NCBI RefSeq assembly: GCF_000430505.1
Contig: NZ_AUMD01000019.1
Span: forward strand, 310,001 to 374,000
Length of the DNA: 64,000 bases
Reading direction: 5' to 3'
Origin: Eisenibacter elegans DSM 3317
Lineage (GTDB): Bacteria > Bacteroidota > Bacteroidia > Cytophagales > Microscillaceae
In this document: positions 46,061 through 55,139 of the stretch, piece by piece
How the letters are laid out: each line of letters begins with the position of its first letter
Position numbering within the stretch: the first letter of the stretch is position 1
The notes under the pieces: generated by a model
Database searches by the model: none
What the model saw: the letters and a program-made list of their open reading frames with translations, nothing else
What the model was told of the DNA's origin: nothing
Translations under genes and position numbers: made by a program

Positions 46061-48189
46061 AGCGACTGATACCCTTTTTATGGCTTTTGGCAAGCCTAAA
46101 CACCTTTTTGTACGCCCAAAGCGGGGGGCAGTCAGTGCTGTATAAGCTCTCCACCGAAAGCCTCGAAAACCTGATTCAGTCCAATACTGACGACTCTACC
46201 AAGGTGGAGGTATACAATGAGTTGGCACAACGCCATATATTCAAACAAGAACTATCTCAAGCACTCGAATATGCCCAAAAAGCGCTCAGCCTGAGCAACC
46301 AACTAGCCTACGAACAAGGGCAGGCGCAAGCCTTCAAACGCATTGGTACTATTTTTTATATCGAAGGCAACTACCAAAAAAGCCTAGAGTACCAAACGCA
46401 ATCACTCAAGATTTTGCGCAAAACAAGTACTAACAGAGGACTGGCTACCACCCTCAACAGTATCGCCCTAGCTTATTGGAAACAAGGAGATTATGCCCAA
46501 GCCAAACAATATTACGAAGAGGCGCTGAAGCCTTTCAGAGAAGAAGCCCAGCCTTCGGAAATAGCCGCCGGTATTTTCAACAACTTGGCCGTATTGCACA
46601 AAGACCAAAAAAATTATGTTGATGCCCAACGCTGCTATCAACAAGCACTCGATATTCGTACGGCGCTCAACAACCGCCAAGCAATGGCTGCCTCCCACCT
46701 ACAGCTAGGCTTGCTCTACACCGAAATGGCCAAGGCTACTGAAACGGCTTTTCATTTGGAAGAAAGCATCCGCCTCTATGAAGCACTCAATGACTTCAGG
46801 GGGATTATGAACACCTACAATGCCCAAGCGGCTTTTTTCCTGCTCGACACCCGCTACCCCCAAGCGCTCACCAGCGGTCGGCGGGCTTTGCAAGTGGCTC
46901 AAAATCTGGGAGATAAAGAAGGACAGGCCCGCAGCCACGAACTGATGGCCAAGGCCTGGGAAGGGCAAAACAGCCCCGCCAATGCCCTCTTTCATTATAA
47001 AGCCTACCTCCGCTTCAAAGAACTGGCCTTTCAGGAGCAGAAATCCCGTCAGATTGTCGAAATCCTGACCCGCTACGATACCGAGCGCAAGGAAAAAGAA
47101 AATGCGCTCTTGCGCAAAGAACAACGCATCAAAGACACTGAGCTGGCCTACCGCAAACGGGTTATCCGCAACCAAGGCTTGGCCGTGGTGGGAGTCAGCC
47201 TGACACTGATCTTGGTCGGTATTTTGGCAGTGGTGCTCTATCGCGCCAACCAAATTATCCGAAAGGCCAATAAGGTCTTGCAAGAACAAAAAGCACAGGT
47301 AGAGCTCAAAACCCACCAGCTAGAGCAACAAAAAGAGGAAATTGCCATCCAACGAGACCATCTCGAAGCCCAAAGCCAACACCTCGAAGAAGTCCTAGAA
47401 GAGGTAGGCAAAAGCAACCGGATCATTCGCGATAGCATCGCCTATGCCTCCCATATCCAAGAAGCAATGTTGCCACAACTGCGCGCCATTAAAGAAACTT
47501 TTCCTGAGTCTTTTATCTTTTTCCGCCCGCGAGATGTCGTCTCGGGAGATGTCTACTGGTTTCACGAGCGAGAATCGATGAGCATTATCGCTGCCATCGA
47601 CTGTACCGGCCACGGCGTGCCCGGAGCTTTTCTGAGTATGATTGGCAATGAGCTACTCAACAAAATTGTACTCTTTCAGGGCATTGTCTCCCCCGAGGAA
47701 GTGTTGCGCCTCTTGCACCTCGAAATCCGCCGCACCCTAAAACAAAAAGAATTGTCTATCTGGGATGGGATGGATATGTCTATCTGTGTGGTCTACAAAG
47801 ATAAGCCCATCATAGAGTTGGCCGCCGCCAAGCAGTCGGTGCTTTATGTCCAACAAGGAGAGCTACACCACGTCAAAGGCGACCGCCTCTCTATTGGCGG
47901 CATTACCAATACCGACGACGAAGTGCTCTATACCAAACACACCATCAGCGTAGACCAACCTACTACGCTCTACCTCTTTTCTGATGGTTATCACGACCAG
48001 TTTGGTACGCTCGATGGGCGGCGGACAAAGTATAAGCTACACCGCTTCAAGGACTTGTTGTTGCGTATCCATACCCTGCCTATGCCCGAACAAAAACAAG
48101 CACTAGAAGCCGCATTTGAAACTTGGATGGAGGGGCACGAACAAGTCGATGATGTCTTGGTCATAGGCCTGCAGTATGGCGTGAGCTGA
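46057..48189 (+). CDS. TPR-repeat sensor with SpoIIE (PP2C-type) phosphatase domain
   Basis: 710 residues. A signal peptide (LIPFLWLLASLNTFLYAQ) leads to a periplasmic array of TPR units from about residue 45 to 330 (ALEYAQKALSLSNQLAYEQG, LATTLNSIALAYWKQGDYAQ). One membrane helix follows at about 377-400 (LTLILVGILAVVLYRANQII), a coiled coil (VELKTHQLEQQKEEIAIQRD), then a SpoIIE domain from about residue 485: PRDVVSGDVYWF, AAIDCTGHGVPGAFLSMIG, FSDGYHDQFG and DDVLVIGLQ provide the metal-binding aspartates. The domain order and motifs match the split gene at 2740, with a TPR input in place of the DISM domain. It dephosphorylates Ser/Thr targets, probably anti-sigma antagonists (family knowledge). 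Intact. Confidence 0.95.
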   Translation: MKRLIPFLWLLASLNTFLYAQSGGQSVLYKLSTESLENLIQSNTDDSTKVEVYNELAQRHIFKQELSQALEYAQKALSLSNQLAYEQGQAQAFKRIGTIFYIEGNYQKSLEYQTQSLKILRKTSTNRGLATTLNSIALAYWKQGDYAQAKQYYEEALKPFREEAQPSEIAAGIFNNLAVLHKDQKNYVDAQRCYQQALDIRTALNNRQAMAASHLQLGLLYTEMAKATETAFHLEESIRLYEALNDFRGIMNTYNAQAAFFLLDTRYPQALTSGRRALQVAQNLGDKEGQARSHELMAKAWEGQNSPANALFHYKAYLRFKELAFQEQKSRQIVEILTRYDTERKEKENALLRKEQRIKDTELAYRKRVIRNQGLAVVGVSLTLILVGILAVVLYRANQIIRKANKVLQEQKAQVELKTHQLEQQKEEIAIQRDHLEAQSQHLEEVLEEVGKSNRIIRDSIAYASHIQEAMLPQLRAIKETFPESFIFFRPRDVVSGDVYWFHERESMSIIAAIDCTGHGVPGAFLSMIGNELLNKIVLFQGIVSPEEVLRLLHLEIRRTLKQKELSIWDGMDMSICVVYKDKPIIELAAAKQSVLYVQQGELHHVKGDRLSIGGITNTDDEVLYTKHTISVDQPTTLYLFSDGYHDQFGTLDGRRTKYKLHRFKDLLLRIHTLPMPEQKQALEAAFETWMEGHEQVDDVLVIGLQYGVS

Positions 48190-48349
48190 TTCCCAAAGAC
48201 CATCTAACAACATTGCACACCAAGATTTTAGGGGGCATTCAAAAAACTGTCCCATTAATCGACCCTGTAGGTGGCTGATTTTGATAGCCAAATGATGTAC
48301 CAGACATACGCCCCACGTCGCTAAACGCCCTAACGTGCTATAAACATTT

Positions 48350-48364
48350 CATCCCTTCGGGATG
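48350..48364. repeat. Short palindrome
   Basis: CATCCCTTCGGGATG, 6-base arms and a TTC loop, in the spacer before the orphan gene at 48431. A similar short hairpin is common between Bacteroidota genes; here it may end the upstream transcript. Confidence 0.4.
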
Positions 48365-48430
48365 TGGAATACATACATCACCCCTTTACCCTCCTTGGAA
48401 ATGGGTAAGTTATTTACTGAATAACCTCTT

Positions 48431-49156
48431 ATGAAGAAACCCAAAAAAATTACGATAAAGTTTTTTCTCAACGAACATATCAAACCCATAGATACCCCCC
48501 AAGGGATTGCCTATCCACTCTATTGTCAGATTACCTATAACCGCAAAAACACCCATATCAAGTGTAACTATGGAGGGTACTACACCTCTATGGAGTCTAT
48601 CCAAGAAACACAGCCCAAGCTATTGCCTTTTGAAGAATACATCTTTCGTCAGATGATGGACTATGAGGTAGGCCAACACGGCGAACTGCTGGATATGAAG
48701 GGCTTAGGTACAAAATACGACCGCTACTCAGTATCCATTCACGCGCTCTTCAGCCACCACCTCAAGGCCCGCCTCCAAAGCGAAACCCTTCAGGCACAGC
48801 CACAAGAGTTTGTAGAAGTCCTCAATTATCACAAAAAAACCTTGTCGTTTCAAATCTTGCTTCGAGCTGCCGAAAAACTTTTTGATGACCTGCCCGGCTT
48901 GCTCAGCCCTGAGTTTCACGAGGAAATCACACTCTACCAACACTATTACGAGCTATACAAAACCACACTCGACCAAGCCGAAACAGATTACGGATTCCCT
49001 CTCATCATTGATTGGGTAACAGGCACACACCCGCGCCAACTCGAAACCCTGCTCCAAACACGTTTTGACCAAGAGCCGGAACTTATCAAGAAAATGATGA
49101 CGACCATCCACCGGCTCGTCTGTACCAAGCTAGAAATAGGACTGAGGCTCCAATAA
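48431..49156 (+). CDS. Orphan protein with recombinase-arm-like N-terminus, 241 aa
   Basis: The first 45 residues (KITIKFFLNEHIKPI, YPLYCQITYNRKNTHIKCNY) resemble the Arm-type DNA-binding start of Bacteroidota tyrosine recombinases, where a KFYLN and a YPLYVRITYNRKNT strand are found. The rest is helical and polar (RLQSETLQAQPQEFVEVLNY, LDQAETDYGFPLIIDWVTG) and contains none of the R-H-R-Y catalytic boxes of a recombinase. It is therefore either a domain-reduced relative or an independent protein with a similar strand pattern. It is in normal codon use, ends 14 bases from the convergent kinase gene, and is not adjacent to any attachment site that could be seen. Function unknown. Confidence 0.7.
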   Translation: MKKPKKITIKFFLNEHIKPIDTPQGIAYPLYCQITYNRKNTHIKCNYGGYYTSMESIQETQPKLLPFEEYIFRQMMDYEVGQHGELLDMKGLGTKYDRYSVSIHALFSHHLKARLQSETLQAQPQEFVEVLNYHKKTLSFQILLRAAEKLFDDLPGLLSPEFHEEITLYQHYYELYKTTLDQAETDYGFPLIIDWVTGTHPRQLETLLQTRFDQEPELIKKMMTTIHRLVCTKLEIGLRLQ

Positions 49157-49170
49157 CGCCTTTTGTGGCG

Positions 49171-50574
49171 CTAGCGCTCCCCTCTCAGCACTTCCTGAAG
49201 TGCTTGCGCCATCGCTTGCGCTTGGGCATATTGCCAAGGCCAGCCTGTCAGCTTGAGCCGCCGTGCATCTGTACGCACCAAAATCAAGGTCGGGAACTGG
49301 CTGAACAAAACCCATGCCGCCGCCATTGCCGCCAAGGCGAGGCTGATTGTCAGCCAATGAGGATATACCACACAGATATACAGACATATACCCAACACCA
49401 TACTGCCCGTAAACCACTCCCGGTGTGTTTGGAGGCGCACAGCAGAGAGCTTCTGCAAGGCCAAGGTTTCGGGTTTGCCCTTGACAAAGAGGTCTTTGCC
49501 TTTGGGAAAAGTCAGACTATCGGAGGTCAAAACACCAAACACATTCTGTAAGGGCGATATACCCACATCAGGTCGGGTGATGGTCTTGTCGTCGTTAGTG
49601 GTTGTAAAAACTGTCGTCGCTTCTTCTTCGACAGGCATCGTGATAGCCCCTATATCTTCCGGCTCTGGCTCCTCTTCGTGCGTAGGGGTGATGACCCACT
49701 CTATCGTTTGGGGTGGCTCTTGGGTATTGCGCAGCTCAAAAGGCGATACCGGCTCTTCGCCCGAAATAGCACGCGCAAATTGTGCCGCATCTTGGAAGCG
49801 CTTGATGGGGTTTTTGGCTGTGGCCTTATCAATAATCAACTGCCACCGCTCAGCTATGGCAGGATACATCATTTGTAGCCGGGGCAGCGGCTCATTGACA
49901 ATCTTGAGGCTGATGTCAAACTCCGACAAGTTGCGCGAATATGGGCACTGCCCTGTAAGCATCTCAAACAATGTTACGCCCAAAGAATAAATATCACTGC
50001 GTCTGTCTACCGAGTGAGCGCGTATTTGCTCTGGGCTCATATAGTAGAGCGTACCCATCTTGGTGCCGGCTTGGGTGAGGTGGTGCTCTGAGCTGCCTGT
50101 GATTTTGGCAATCCCAAAGTCCAATACCTTGACTTGGCCTTGGGTCGTAATCATAATATTGGACGGCTTGATGTCGCGGTGTACAATGCCTTTTTGGTGG
50201 GCATAGGCAAAGGCTTCAAGCAATTGTTCAAAAAAATAAACTGCCTTACTCTCCGGAATAGGTCCCGAAAACCGGCTGATGTATTGGTCAAGCGCAAGTC
50301 CTTCTACATACTCCATCACGAGGTAAGCCGTAGCCTCCGTCTCGACATAGTCGTAGAGTTTGACAATATGGGGGTGTTCCAAATTGGCCAACACTGCTGC
50401 TTCGTTTTCAAATCGCTCACGGATAGCAGGATTACTAAAAAAACTGTGACTCAGCTCCTTAATAGCCACTTTCCGGTCGATGCGCTGGTGTACGCCAAGG
50501 TATACCTTGCCCATCCCCCCTTCGCCCAATATTTGCAAGAGTTGGTAATGATGTATGGATGGTAATGATGGCAT
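49171..50574 (-). CDS. Serine/threonine protein kinase with C-terminal membrane domain
   Basis: A Hanks-type kinase. Numbering from the upstream methionine (50610): glycine loop GEGGMGKVY (30-37), lysine K51 (VAIKE), HRDIKPSN with D146, DFG at 164-166, APE-equivalent YMSPEQIR and the SDIYSLGVTLFEMLTG stretch, so it should be active. A glutamate-rich linker (HEEEPEPEDIGAITMPVEEE) leads to two membrane helices (about 395-440, VLGICLYICVVYPHWLTISL) and a short C-terminal tail. The methionine at 50574 (MPSLPSIHHYQ) is the more usual start, and using 50610 would overlap the upstream gene. Transcribed after an M23 peptidase gene, which suggests an envelope-linked role (inference). Confidence 0.93.
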   Translation of the reverse strand: MPSLPSIHHYQLLQILGEGGMGKVYLGVHQRIDRKVAIKELSHSFFSNPAIRERFENEAAVLANLEHPHIVKLYDYVETEATAYLVMEYVEGLALDQYISRFSGPIPESKAVYFFEQLLEAFAYAHQKGIVHRDIKPSNIMITTQGQVKVLDFGIAKITGSSEHHLTQAGTKMGTLYYMSPEQIRAHSVDRRSDIYSLGVTLFEMLTGQCPYSRNLSEFDISLKIVNEPLPRLQMMYPAIAERWQLIIDKATAKNPIKRFQDAAQFARAISGEEPVSPFELRNTQEPPQTIEWVITPTHEEEPEPEDIGAITMPVEEEATTVFTTTNDDKTITRPDVGISPLQNVFGVLTSDSLTFPKGKDLFVKGKPETLALQKLSAVRLQTHREWFTGSMVLGICLYICVVYPHWLTISLALAAMAAAWVLFSQFPTLILVRTDARRLKLTGWPWQYAQAQAMAQALQEVLRGER

Positions 50575-50602
50575 AGGCGCATGCCCCAACAACAGTTGGG
50601 TT

Positions 50603-51295
50603 TTAGGCAAGGTTTTGGTTCAACAAATACAGCGGATTGGGGCAGTTTTGGAGATATGCCTCTGCTTGGTCAGCAGCCACCACCCCGGGATAATCTCCCT
50701 CCAAACCATCGAGAGATACCATAATTTGGAGGTGCAGGTGTGGAGTCCAGCCTCCGTTTTCGCTCATATCGCCCAACCGACCTATGGCCTCGCTACGCTT
50801 AAAACCCTTGTATGGACGCAATGAGGCTAGCGAATTTTTGCTCAAATGGCCGTAAAGCGTATAAAAATCAACCCCTTCGATACGGTGTTCTAGGATAATC
50901 ACCCCTCCATAATCTCCCAGAGCCGGCCTAAACGAGAAGCTGTGTACTTCGGCCTCCCAAGGGCTGTATATCTCTGTTCCGGGTGGCATCCAGATGTCTA
51001 TACCCAGGTGTATGGAGCGATAAGTTCCGTCGGGCTGTCTAAACAACGGGCTGCGCTCATACATCCTGCGCCTTTCGCCATAGCCGCCAAAGGCGGCCCA
51101 AGCCTGATTCTCTGTGATTTGAGTAGTAATGTAGGTTTGTAACGCCTCTGAGTCAAGCGTATCAATACCGGCCTGCTCAGCCGTATCCATAGCAAAGGGC
51201 AATAGGCGCTTTTGGTCTTTGTCTAATGGTACTGGACAGTAAAAAGCGGCTTGGTATCTTTGGAGTATTTGATGGACTTTCTGAGCTTTGGTCAT
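50603..51295 (-). CDS. M23 family metallopeptidase (LytM-like)
   Basis: 230 residues from the ATG at 51295; the open frame continues upstream but overlaps the neighbouring gene. The M23 zinc motifs are visible: HLGIDIW (H-x3-D), the strand GGVIILEHRIE, FYTLYGHLSK, and HLHLQIM (HxH). These enzymes cut peptidoglycan cross-bridges. No signal peptide or membrane anchor is evident, so either export is atypical or it acts on cytoplasmic or imported peptides. It sits between a secreted hypothetical gene and the Ser/Thr kinase gene, likely one operon. Cell-wall remodelling under kinase control is a reasonable hypothesis, unproven. Confidence 0.88.
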   Translation of the reverse strand: MTKAQKVHQILQRYQAAFYCPVPLDKDQKRLLPFAMDTAEQAGIDTLDSEALQTYITTQITENQAWAAFGGYGERRRMYERSPLFRQPDGTYRSIHLGIDIWMPPGTEIYSPWEAEVHSFSFRPALGDYGGVIILEHRIEGVDFYTLYGHLSKNSLASLRPYKGFKRSEAIGRLGDMSENGGWTPHLHLQIMVSLDGLEGDYPGVVAADQAEAYLQNCPNPLYLLNQNLA

Positions 51296-51354
51296 GGGGT
51301 TTGCGCAAATGAGAAAGGTTCGATGGGGCTTAGCCACGAAATTAGTGCAAAAAA

Positions 51355-51948
51355 TCAAAAATCTTTGAAATAATGCTGCTGAAGGGCAAATTTTTCTTTC
51401 AACTGCATCGCCCGCTCCATCACTTGAGCGCTTTTGTCGGCTATCATCACCCCGGCAGTTTGGTCTTGACCTTGGGCATTTTCCCAATCCAACAAGCGCA
51501 GCCCAACAAAGTAAATCTTGAGCAAGCGCTTGGGCGAAGCCTCTACCGGCGTATTGCCCTCACTGTAGAAAATCAGGGCTTCGTCATTGTCAAAAACAAA
51601 CTCCTCATACCGCAACAGCCCCTCCCGCTCCTGCCGAATCATCACTGCCCTGAGCAAGGTGGTGCCGGCATCGGTATAGCTAAAAAAATAGCGCTCGTGG
51701 CTCTGTACCCACTGGCCAGTTTCGGGAACGCGGTTTTTGAAGGTATTGAGTACTTGCTCATAAAGATAATACTCTTCCCGGGTGATTTTCTGCCGGATGT
51801 ATTGGTAATAATCTTTCACAAAGCGCAGTTCGCCCTCTTGGACACCGGCACTTTGGGCCATACCCAACTCCACCCCCATTATCAGCCACAAAAACATCCA
51901 CTGGCTTATCCACACCAGCAAACATAAAACAGGCTTGGCACTCCTCAT
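51355..51948 (-). CDS. Hypothetical secreted protein, 197 aa
   Basis: A long hydrophobic N-terminus (LCLLVWISQWMFLWLIMGVE) ending in GMAQSAG reads as a signal peptide; the start at 51948 was chosen, with 51963 as an alternative. The mature domain is helical, with RFVKDYYQYIRQKITREEYY and the tail KSAQVMERAMQLKEKFALQQ. No family is recognised. The first gene of the minus-strand cluster with the M23 peptidase and kinase genes. Confidence 0.7.
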   Translation of the reverse strand: MRSAKPVLCLLVWISQWMFLWLIMGVELGMAQSAGVQEGELRFVKDYYQYIRQKITREEYYLYEQVLNTFKNRVPETGQWVQSHERYFFSYTDAGTTLLRAVMIRQEREGLLRYEEFVFDNDEALIFYSEGNTPVEASPKRLLKIYFVGLRLLDWENAQGQDQTAGVMIADKSAQVMERAMQLKEKFALQQHYFKDF

Positions 51949-52182
51949 AAAAAGCAAAAACATAGGTTTAGTATCAACCAACAAAGCTACACTTTTTAGG
52001 CCAAAGCTTTTTGTGTTTGCGCCAAAAAGCCTATATTAGAACTTCGAAATCGAAACAACGAACGTTGTCCGCAACCCTATTTGTGGCTTTGATAGCCTAC
52101 AAATATCAGATTTAATGTACTCATAGTCAGTTGACTAACTAACGGCGGCTAAAAAAAACACCGCTTAATTGTTGGACAAATG

Positions 52183-52214
52183 TTTGATTATATTGCTTTT
52201 AATCTATTTCTTTG
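52183..52214 (+). promoter_or_regulatory. Weak candidate promoter of acpP
   Basis: A TTTG at 52183 and, 18 bases downstream, TATTTCTTTG, which is TAnnTTTG with two extra bases. The fit is imperfect. Confidence 0.3.
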
Positions 52215-52249
52215 CAGTGTTTTTTTAAGAACTAAAACTGGTACATACA

Positions 52250-52486
52250 ATGTCTGACATCGCACAACGAGTTAAGAACATCATTATCGACAAATTGGGA
52301 GTGGATGCCGCAGAGGTTACTCCTGAAGCAAGCTTTACCAACGATTTGGGCGCTGACTCACTCGACACCGTAGAGCTTATCATGGAATTTGAAAAAGAAT
52401 TTGAAATTTCTATTCCTGATGACCACGCCGAGAAAATCGGTACTGTAGGAGATGCCATCTCTTACCTTGAAGAACACGTGAAGTAA
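52250..52486 (+). CDS. acpP: Acyl carrier protein
   Basis: 78 residues. The phosphopantetheine attachment serine is S37 in [12 protein letters not shown], and the helix [20 protein letters not shown] is canonical. It carries growing acyl chains in fatty-acid synthesis. It precedes fabF by 14 bases, and rnc overlaps the fabF end: the classical acpP-fabF-rnc order of Bacteroidota and many other bacteria. Confidence 0.98.
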   Translation: MSDIAQRVKNIIIDKLGVDAAEVTPEASFTNDLGADSLDTVELIMEFEKEFEISIPDDHAEKIGTVGDAISYLEEHVK

Positions 52487-52500
52487 ACCGTTACTCCTCC

Positions 52501-53754
52501 ATGAACCTCAAACGCGTTGTAGTAACCGGGTTAGGCTCACTCACACCGATTGGAAACAATACCCCTGCCTTTTGGGAGGGGTTGCGTAACGGAGTGAGTG
52601 GTGCCGCACCCATTACCAAATTTGACCCTGAGAAGTTTAAGACACAGTTTGCCTGTGAGCTCAAAAACTTTGATGTCCATAACTTTATGGACAAGAAAGA
52701 AGCCCGCAAAGTAGACTGGTTTGTCCAGTATGCCTTGGTAGCCGTAGATGAGGCTGTCCAAGACGCACAACTTCCCCTCAACACCATCAACAAAGATCGT
52801 GTGGGGGTTATCTGGGGGTCGGGCATTGGCGGCTTGCGAACCTTCCAAGAGGAAGTAATGGCTTTTGCCCAAGGCAATGGCACGCCCCGCTTCAACCCAT
52901 TTTTTATCCCAAAAATGATTGCAGACCTTAGCGCAGGGCATATCTCTATACGCTATGGTTTCCGTGGGATGAACTTTACCACCGTCTCGGCTTGTGCTTC
53001 GGCTACCAATGCCTTGGTAGACGCTTTCAACTACATACGCCTCGGGAAGGCAGATGTGATTGTAAGCGGAGGCTCTGAAGCAGCCGTTACTGAGGCCGGT
53101 ATTGGGGGCTTCAATGCCATGAAAGCGCTTTCAGAGCGTAATGACAGCCCCGCAACGGCTTCGCGCCCCTTTGATAAAGACCGTGATGGCTTTGTCTTGG
53201 GTGAAGGCGCAGGAGCGCTCATCCTCGAAGAGTATGAGCACGCCAAAGCCCGTGGTGCTAAGATTTATGCTGAAATCATAGGCGGCGGAATGTCAGCTGA
53301 TGCACACCACATCACTGCCCCACACCCCGAAGGCATAGGCGCTACCAATGTGATGATTGACGCGCTGCGCGATGCGCAAATTCAACCCGAAGCCATTGAT
53401 TATATCAATGTACACGGTACTTCTACTCCGCTAGGAGATGTGAGCGAAGCACAAGCCATTGAGCGCGTTTTTGGCGAACACGCCTACAAGCTTAATATCA
53501 GCTCCACCAAGTCTATGACAGGGCACTTGCTCGGCGCTGCCGGAGCCGTAGAGTCGATTGCGTGTATCTTGGCGATTCAACACCAAATGATTCCGCCTAC
53601 GATTAACCACTTTGCCGACGACGAAAGCTTCAATAGCCGCCTCAACTTTACTTTTAATACCGCCCAAGCCCGTGAGGTGCGTTATGCACTGAGCAATACC
53701 TTCGGCTTTGGAGGGCATAACTTCTCTGTCATCTTCAAAAAATTGGATGAGTAA
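52501..53754 (+). CDS. fabF: Beta-ketoacyl-ACP synthase II
   Basis: 417 residues, full length. It extends acyl chains by decarboxylative condensation with malonyl-ACP. The catalytic triad is the nucleophile C165 in VSACASATNALVDAF, one histidine in VHGTSTPLGD and the second in KSMTGHLLGAAGA. The N-terminus VVVTGLGSLTPIG is canonical. Its final codons overlap the start of rnc by 8 bases, indicating translational coupling. Confidence 0.98.
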   Translation: MNLKRVVVTGLGSLTPIGNNTPAFWEGLRNGVSGAAPITKFDPEKFKTQFACELKNFDVHNFMDKKEARKVDWFVQYALVAVDEAVQDAQLPLNTINKDRVGVIWGSGIGGLRTFQEEVMAFAQGNGTPRFNPFFIPKMIADLSAGHISIRYGFRGMNFTTVSACASATNALVDAFNYIRLGKADVIVSGGSEAAVTEAGIGGFNAMKALSERNDSPATASRPFDKDRDGFVLGEGAGALILEEYEHAKARGAKIYAEIIGGGMSADAHHITAPHPEGIGATNVMIDALRDAQIQPEAIDYINVHGTSTPLGDVSEAQAIERVFGEHAYKLNISSTKSMTGHLLGAAGAVESIACILAIQHQMIPPTINHFADDESFNSRLNFTFNTAQAREVRYALSNTFGFGGHNFSVIFKKLDE

Positions 53755-54496
53755 TGTGCTTCTGCTAGTCAAAAAAATAGCGCAACTATTCAAACGATAT
53801 ACTCCTGAAGAAAAAAGGCTTAGACTCACCATCCAACAGTTGGTGGGTTTTAAGCCTTTTAATCTATCGCTCTACCAGCTGGCCTTGCGGCATACCTCAG
53901 CTTCCAAGGTCAACGAAATAGGCATGCGGGAGTCTAACGAAAGGTTAGAGTACCTCGGTGATGCTGTTTTGGGCGCTATTGTAGCCGAGTATCTCTTCAA
54001 ACGCTACCCATTTCGCGAAGAGGGCTTCCTGACCGAAATCCGCTCCCGAATCGTCAACCGCGAATCACTCAATGAAGTCGCACGCAAATGTGGGCTGATG
54101 GCCCTGATAGAGTTTGAGGGCAGCCGACGGCATTTTTCTCATAAATCTATTGGCGGCGACGCGCTCGAAGCCCTCGTAGGCGCTGTATACCTCGATAGAG
54201 GCTATCAAGGCGCACGCACTTTTGTGGTAGAGCGTATCCTACAAATCCACCTCGACTTGGATGAAGTAATAGAAAACAACAAAAACTTCAAGAGCTTGGT
54301 GATTGAGTGGGCGCAACGCGAGAACAAAAAACTGCGCTTCGCCATCATCTCCGAAAAAGGGCAAAAACACCAGCGAGAGTTTATCGCTGAAGTCTATATC
54401 GACGACCAACCCATCGCCACAGGCAGTGGCTTTAGCAAGAAAAAGGCAGAACAAGCCGCTGCCGAAAAATCTTGCGAAATACTCAAAATAGGCTGA
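53747..54496 (+). CDS. rnc: Ribonuclease III
   Basis: 249 residues. Cuts double-stranded RNA in rRNA and mRNA processing. The signature NERLEYLGDAVL (residues 64-75) carries E65, E68 and D72, and GGDALEALVGAVYLDRG supplies the second metal-binding pair. The C-terminal dsRBD shows FIAEVYIDDQPIATGSGFSK and KAEQAAAEKSCEIL. The ATG at 53747 overlaps the fabF stop (ATGAGTAA); the frame runs 13 codons further up inside fabF and is not used. Confidence 0.97.
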   Translation: MSNVLLLVKKIAQLFKRYTPEEKRLRLTIQQLVGFKPFNLSLYQLALRHTSASKVNEIGMRESNERLEYLGDAVLGAIVAEYLFKRYPFREEGFLTEIRSRIVNRESLNEVARKCGLMALIEFEGSRRHFSHKSIGGDALEALVGAVYLDRGYQGARTFVVERILQIHLDLDEVIENNKNFKSLVIEWAQRENKKLRFAIISEKGQKHQREFIAEVYIDDQPIATGSGFSKKKAEQAAAEKSCEILKIG

Positions 54497-54667
54497 TTTT
54501 CTGAGTCTCCACTCGCCTAAGGGGCTTTTTTGTAGTTATTCCGCCTACAGAAAAGCTCCTATTTTATTACCCCAAAATCGCTACTTTTATCGGCTTTTGC
54601 CAATAAAATAAACAATCTATCATTCAGGCACTTGCCTTGATGCCTCAAAAAAAGGCGCACAAGTCGC

Positions 54668-54697
54668 TTTGTCTTTGATAGATTATGCGTATATTTG
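54668..54697 (+). promoter_or_regulatory. Candidate promoter of the small gene at 54769
   Basis: TTTG at 54668-54671, an 18-base spacer and TATATTTG at 54690-54697, a near-perfect Bacteroidota promoter. The start codon is 72 bases downstream. Confidence 0.55.
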
Positions 54698-54768
54698 TCT
54701 TACAATGTTACCTCAATAATCGTTTATTTGTTACCTTTTCAATGTTTCTAACTTAATTGCCATTGCCT

Positions 54769-55071
54769 ATGCCACAAGTTTGGTCTGCTCCTTTAAAAAC
54801 AGCCTACGGATTGCTCACAAAATTAGCAATTCCTAGCCCCGTACCCGAATCCTCAATGCACGCGCTGCCCTCAGAGCCCGCTCCTATGCCCGAAAGTCCG
54901 GCCAAGTTGCGTATCTCGATGGATGAGCTGTCTTACATTTCCGATGCATTATTGGTCTATAGCCAATATCTTCGGCAGCATGCGCAACATCAGCGCCTGC
55001 CACACGTACAAAAGTTAGACAAAAAGATTTTTGACTACCTAAGTTACTACGAAGAGTCTACACAGGCTTAG
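54769..55071 (+). CDS. Hypothetical small protein, 100 aa
   Basis: Starting at the ATG of 54769 rather than the in-frame TTG at 54757. A Pro/Ser-rich N-terminal half (SSMHALPSEPAPMPESPAKL) is followed by a helical part (MDELSYISDALLVYSQYLRQ, LDKKIFDYLSYYEESTQA). No family recognised. It has its own promoter and codon use like its neighbours, so it is probably real. Confidence 0.65.
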   Translation: MPQVWSAPLKTAYGLLTKLAIPSPVPESSMHALPSEPAPMPESPAKLRISMDELSYISDALLVYSQYLRQHAQHQRLPHVQKLDKKIFDYLSYYEESTQA

Positions 55072-55139
55072 CCTGTATGGGTAGGTTTGGGCACCGTTAC
55101 TGCCGTTGGCAGTCGATTCTCTCACCTAAACCCCCACTT

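Noticed and set aside
55077-55139. Upstream extension of the small coiled-coil gene
   Set aside because: No conserved or structured content before the ATG at 55140, and it directly follows the previous stop.
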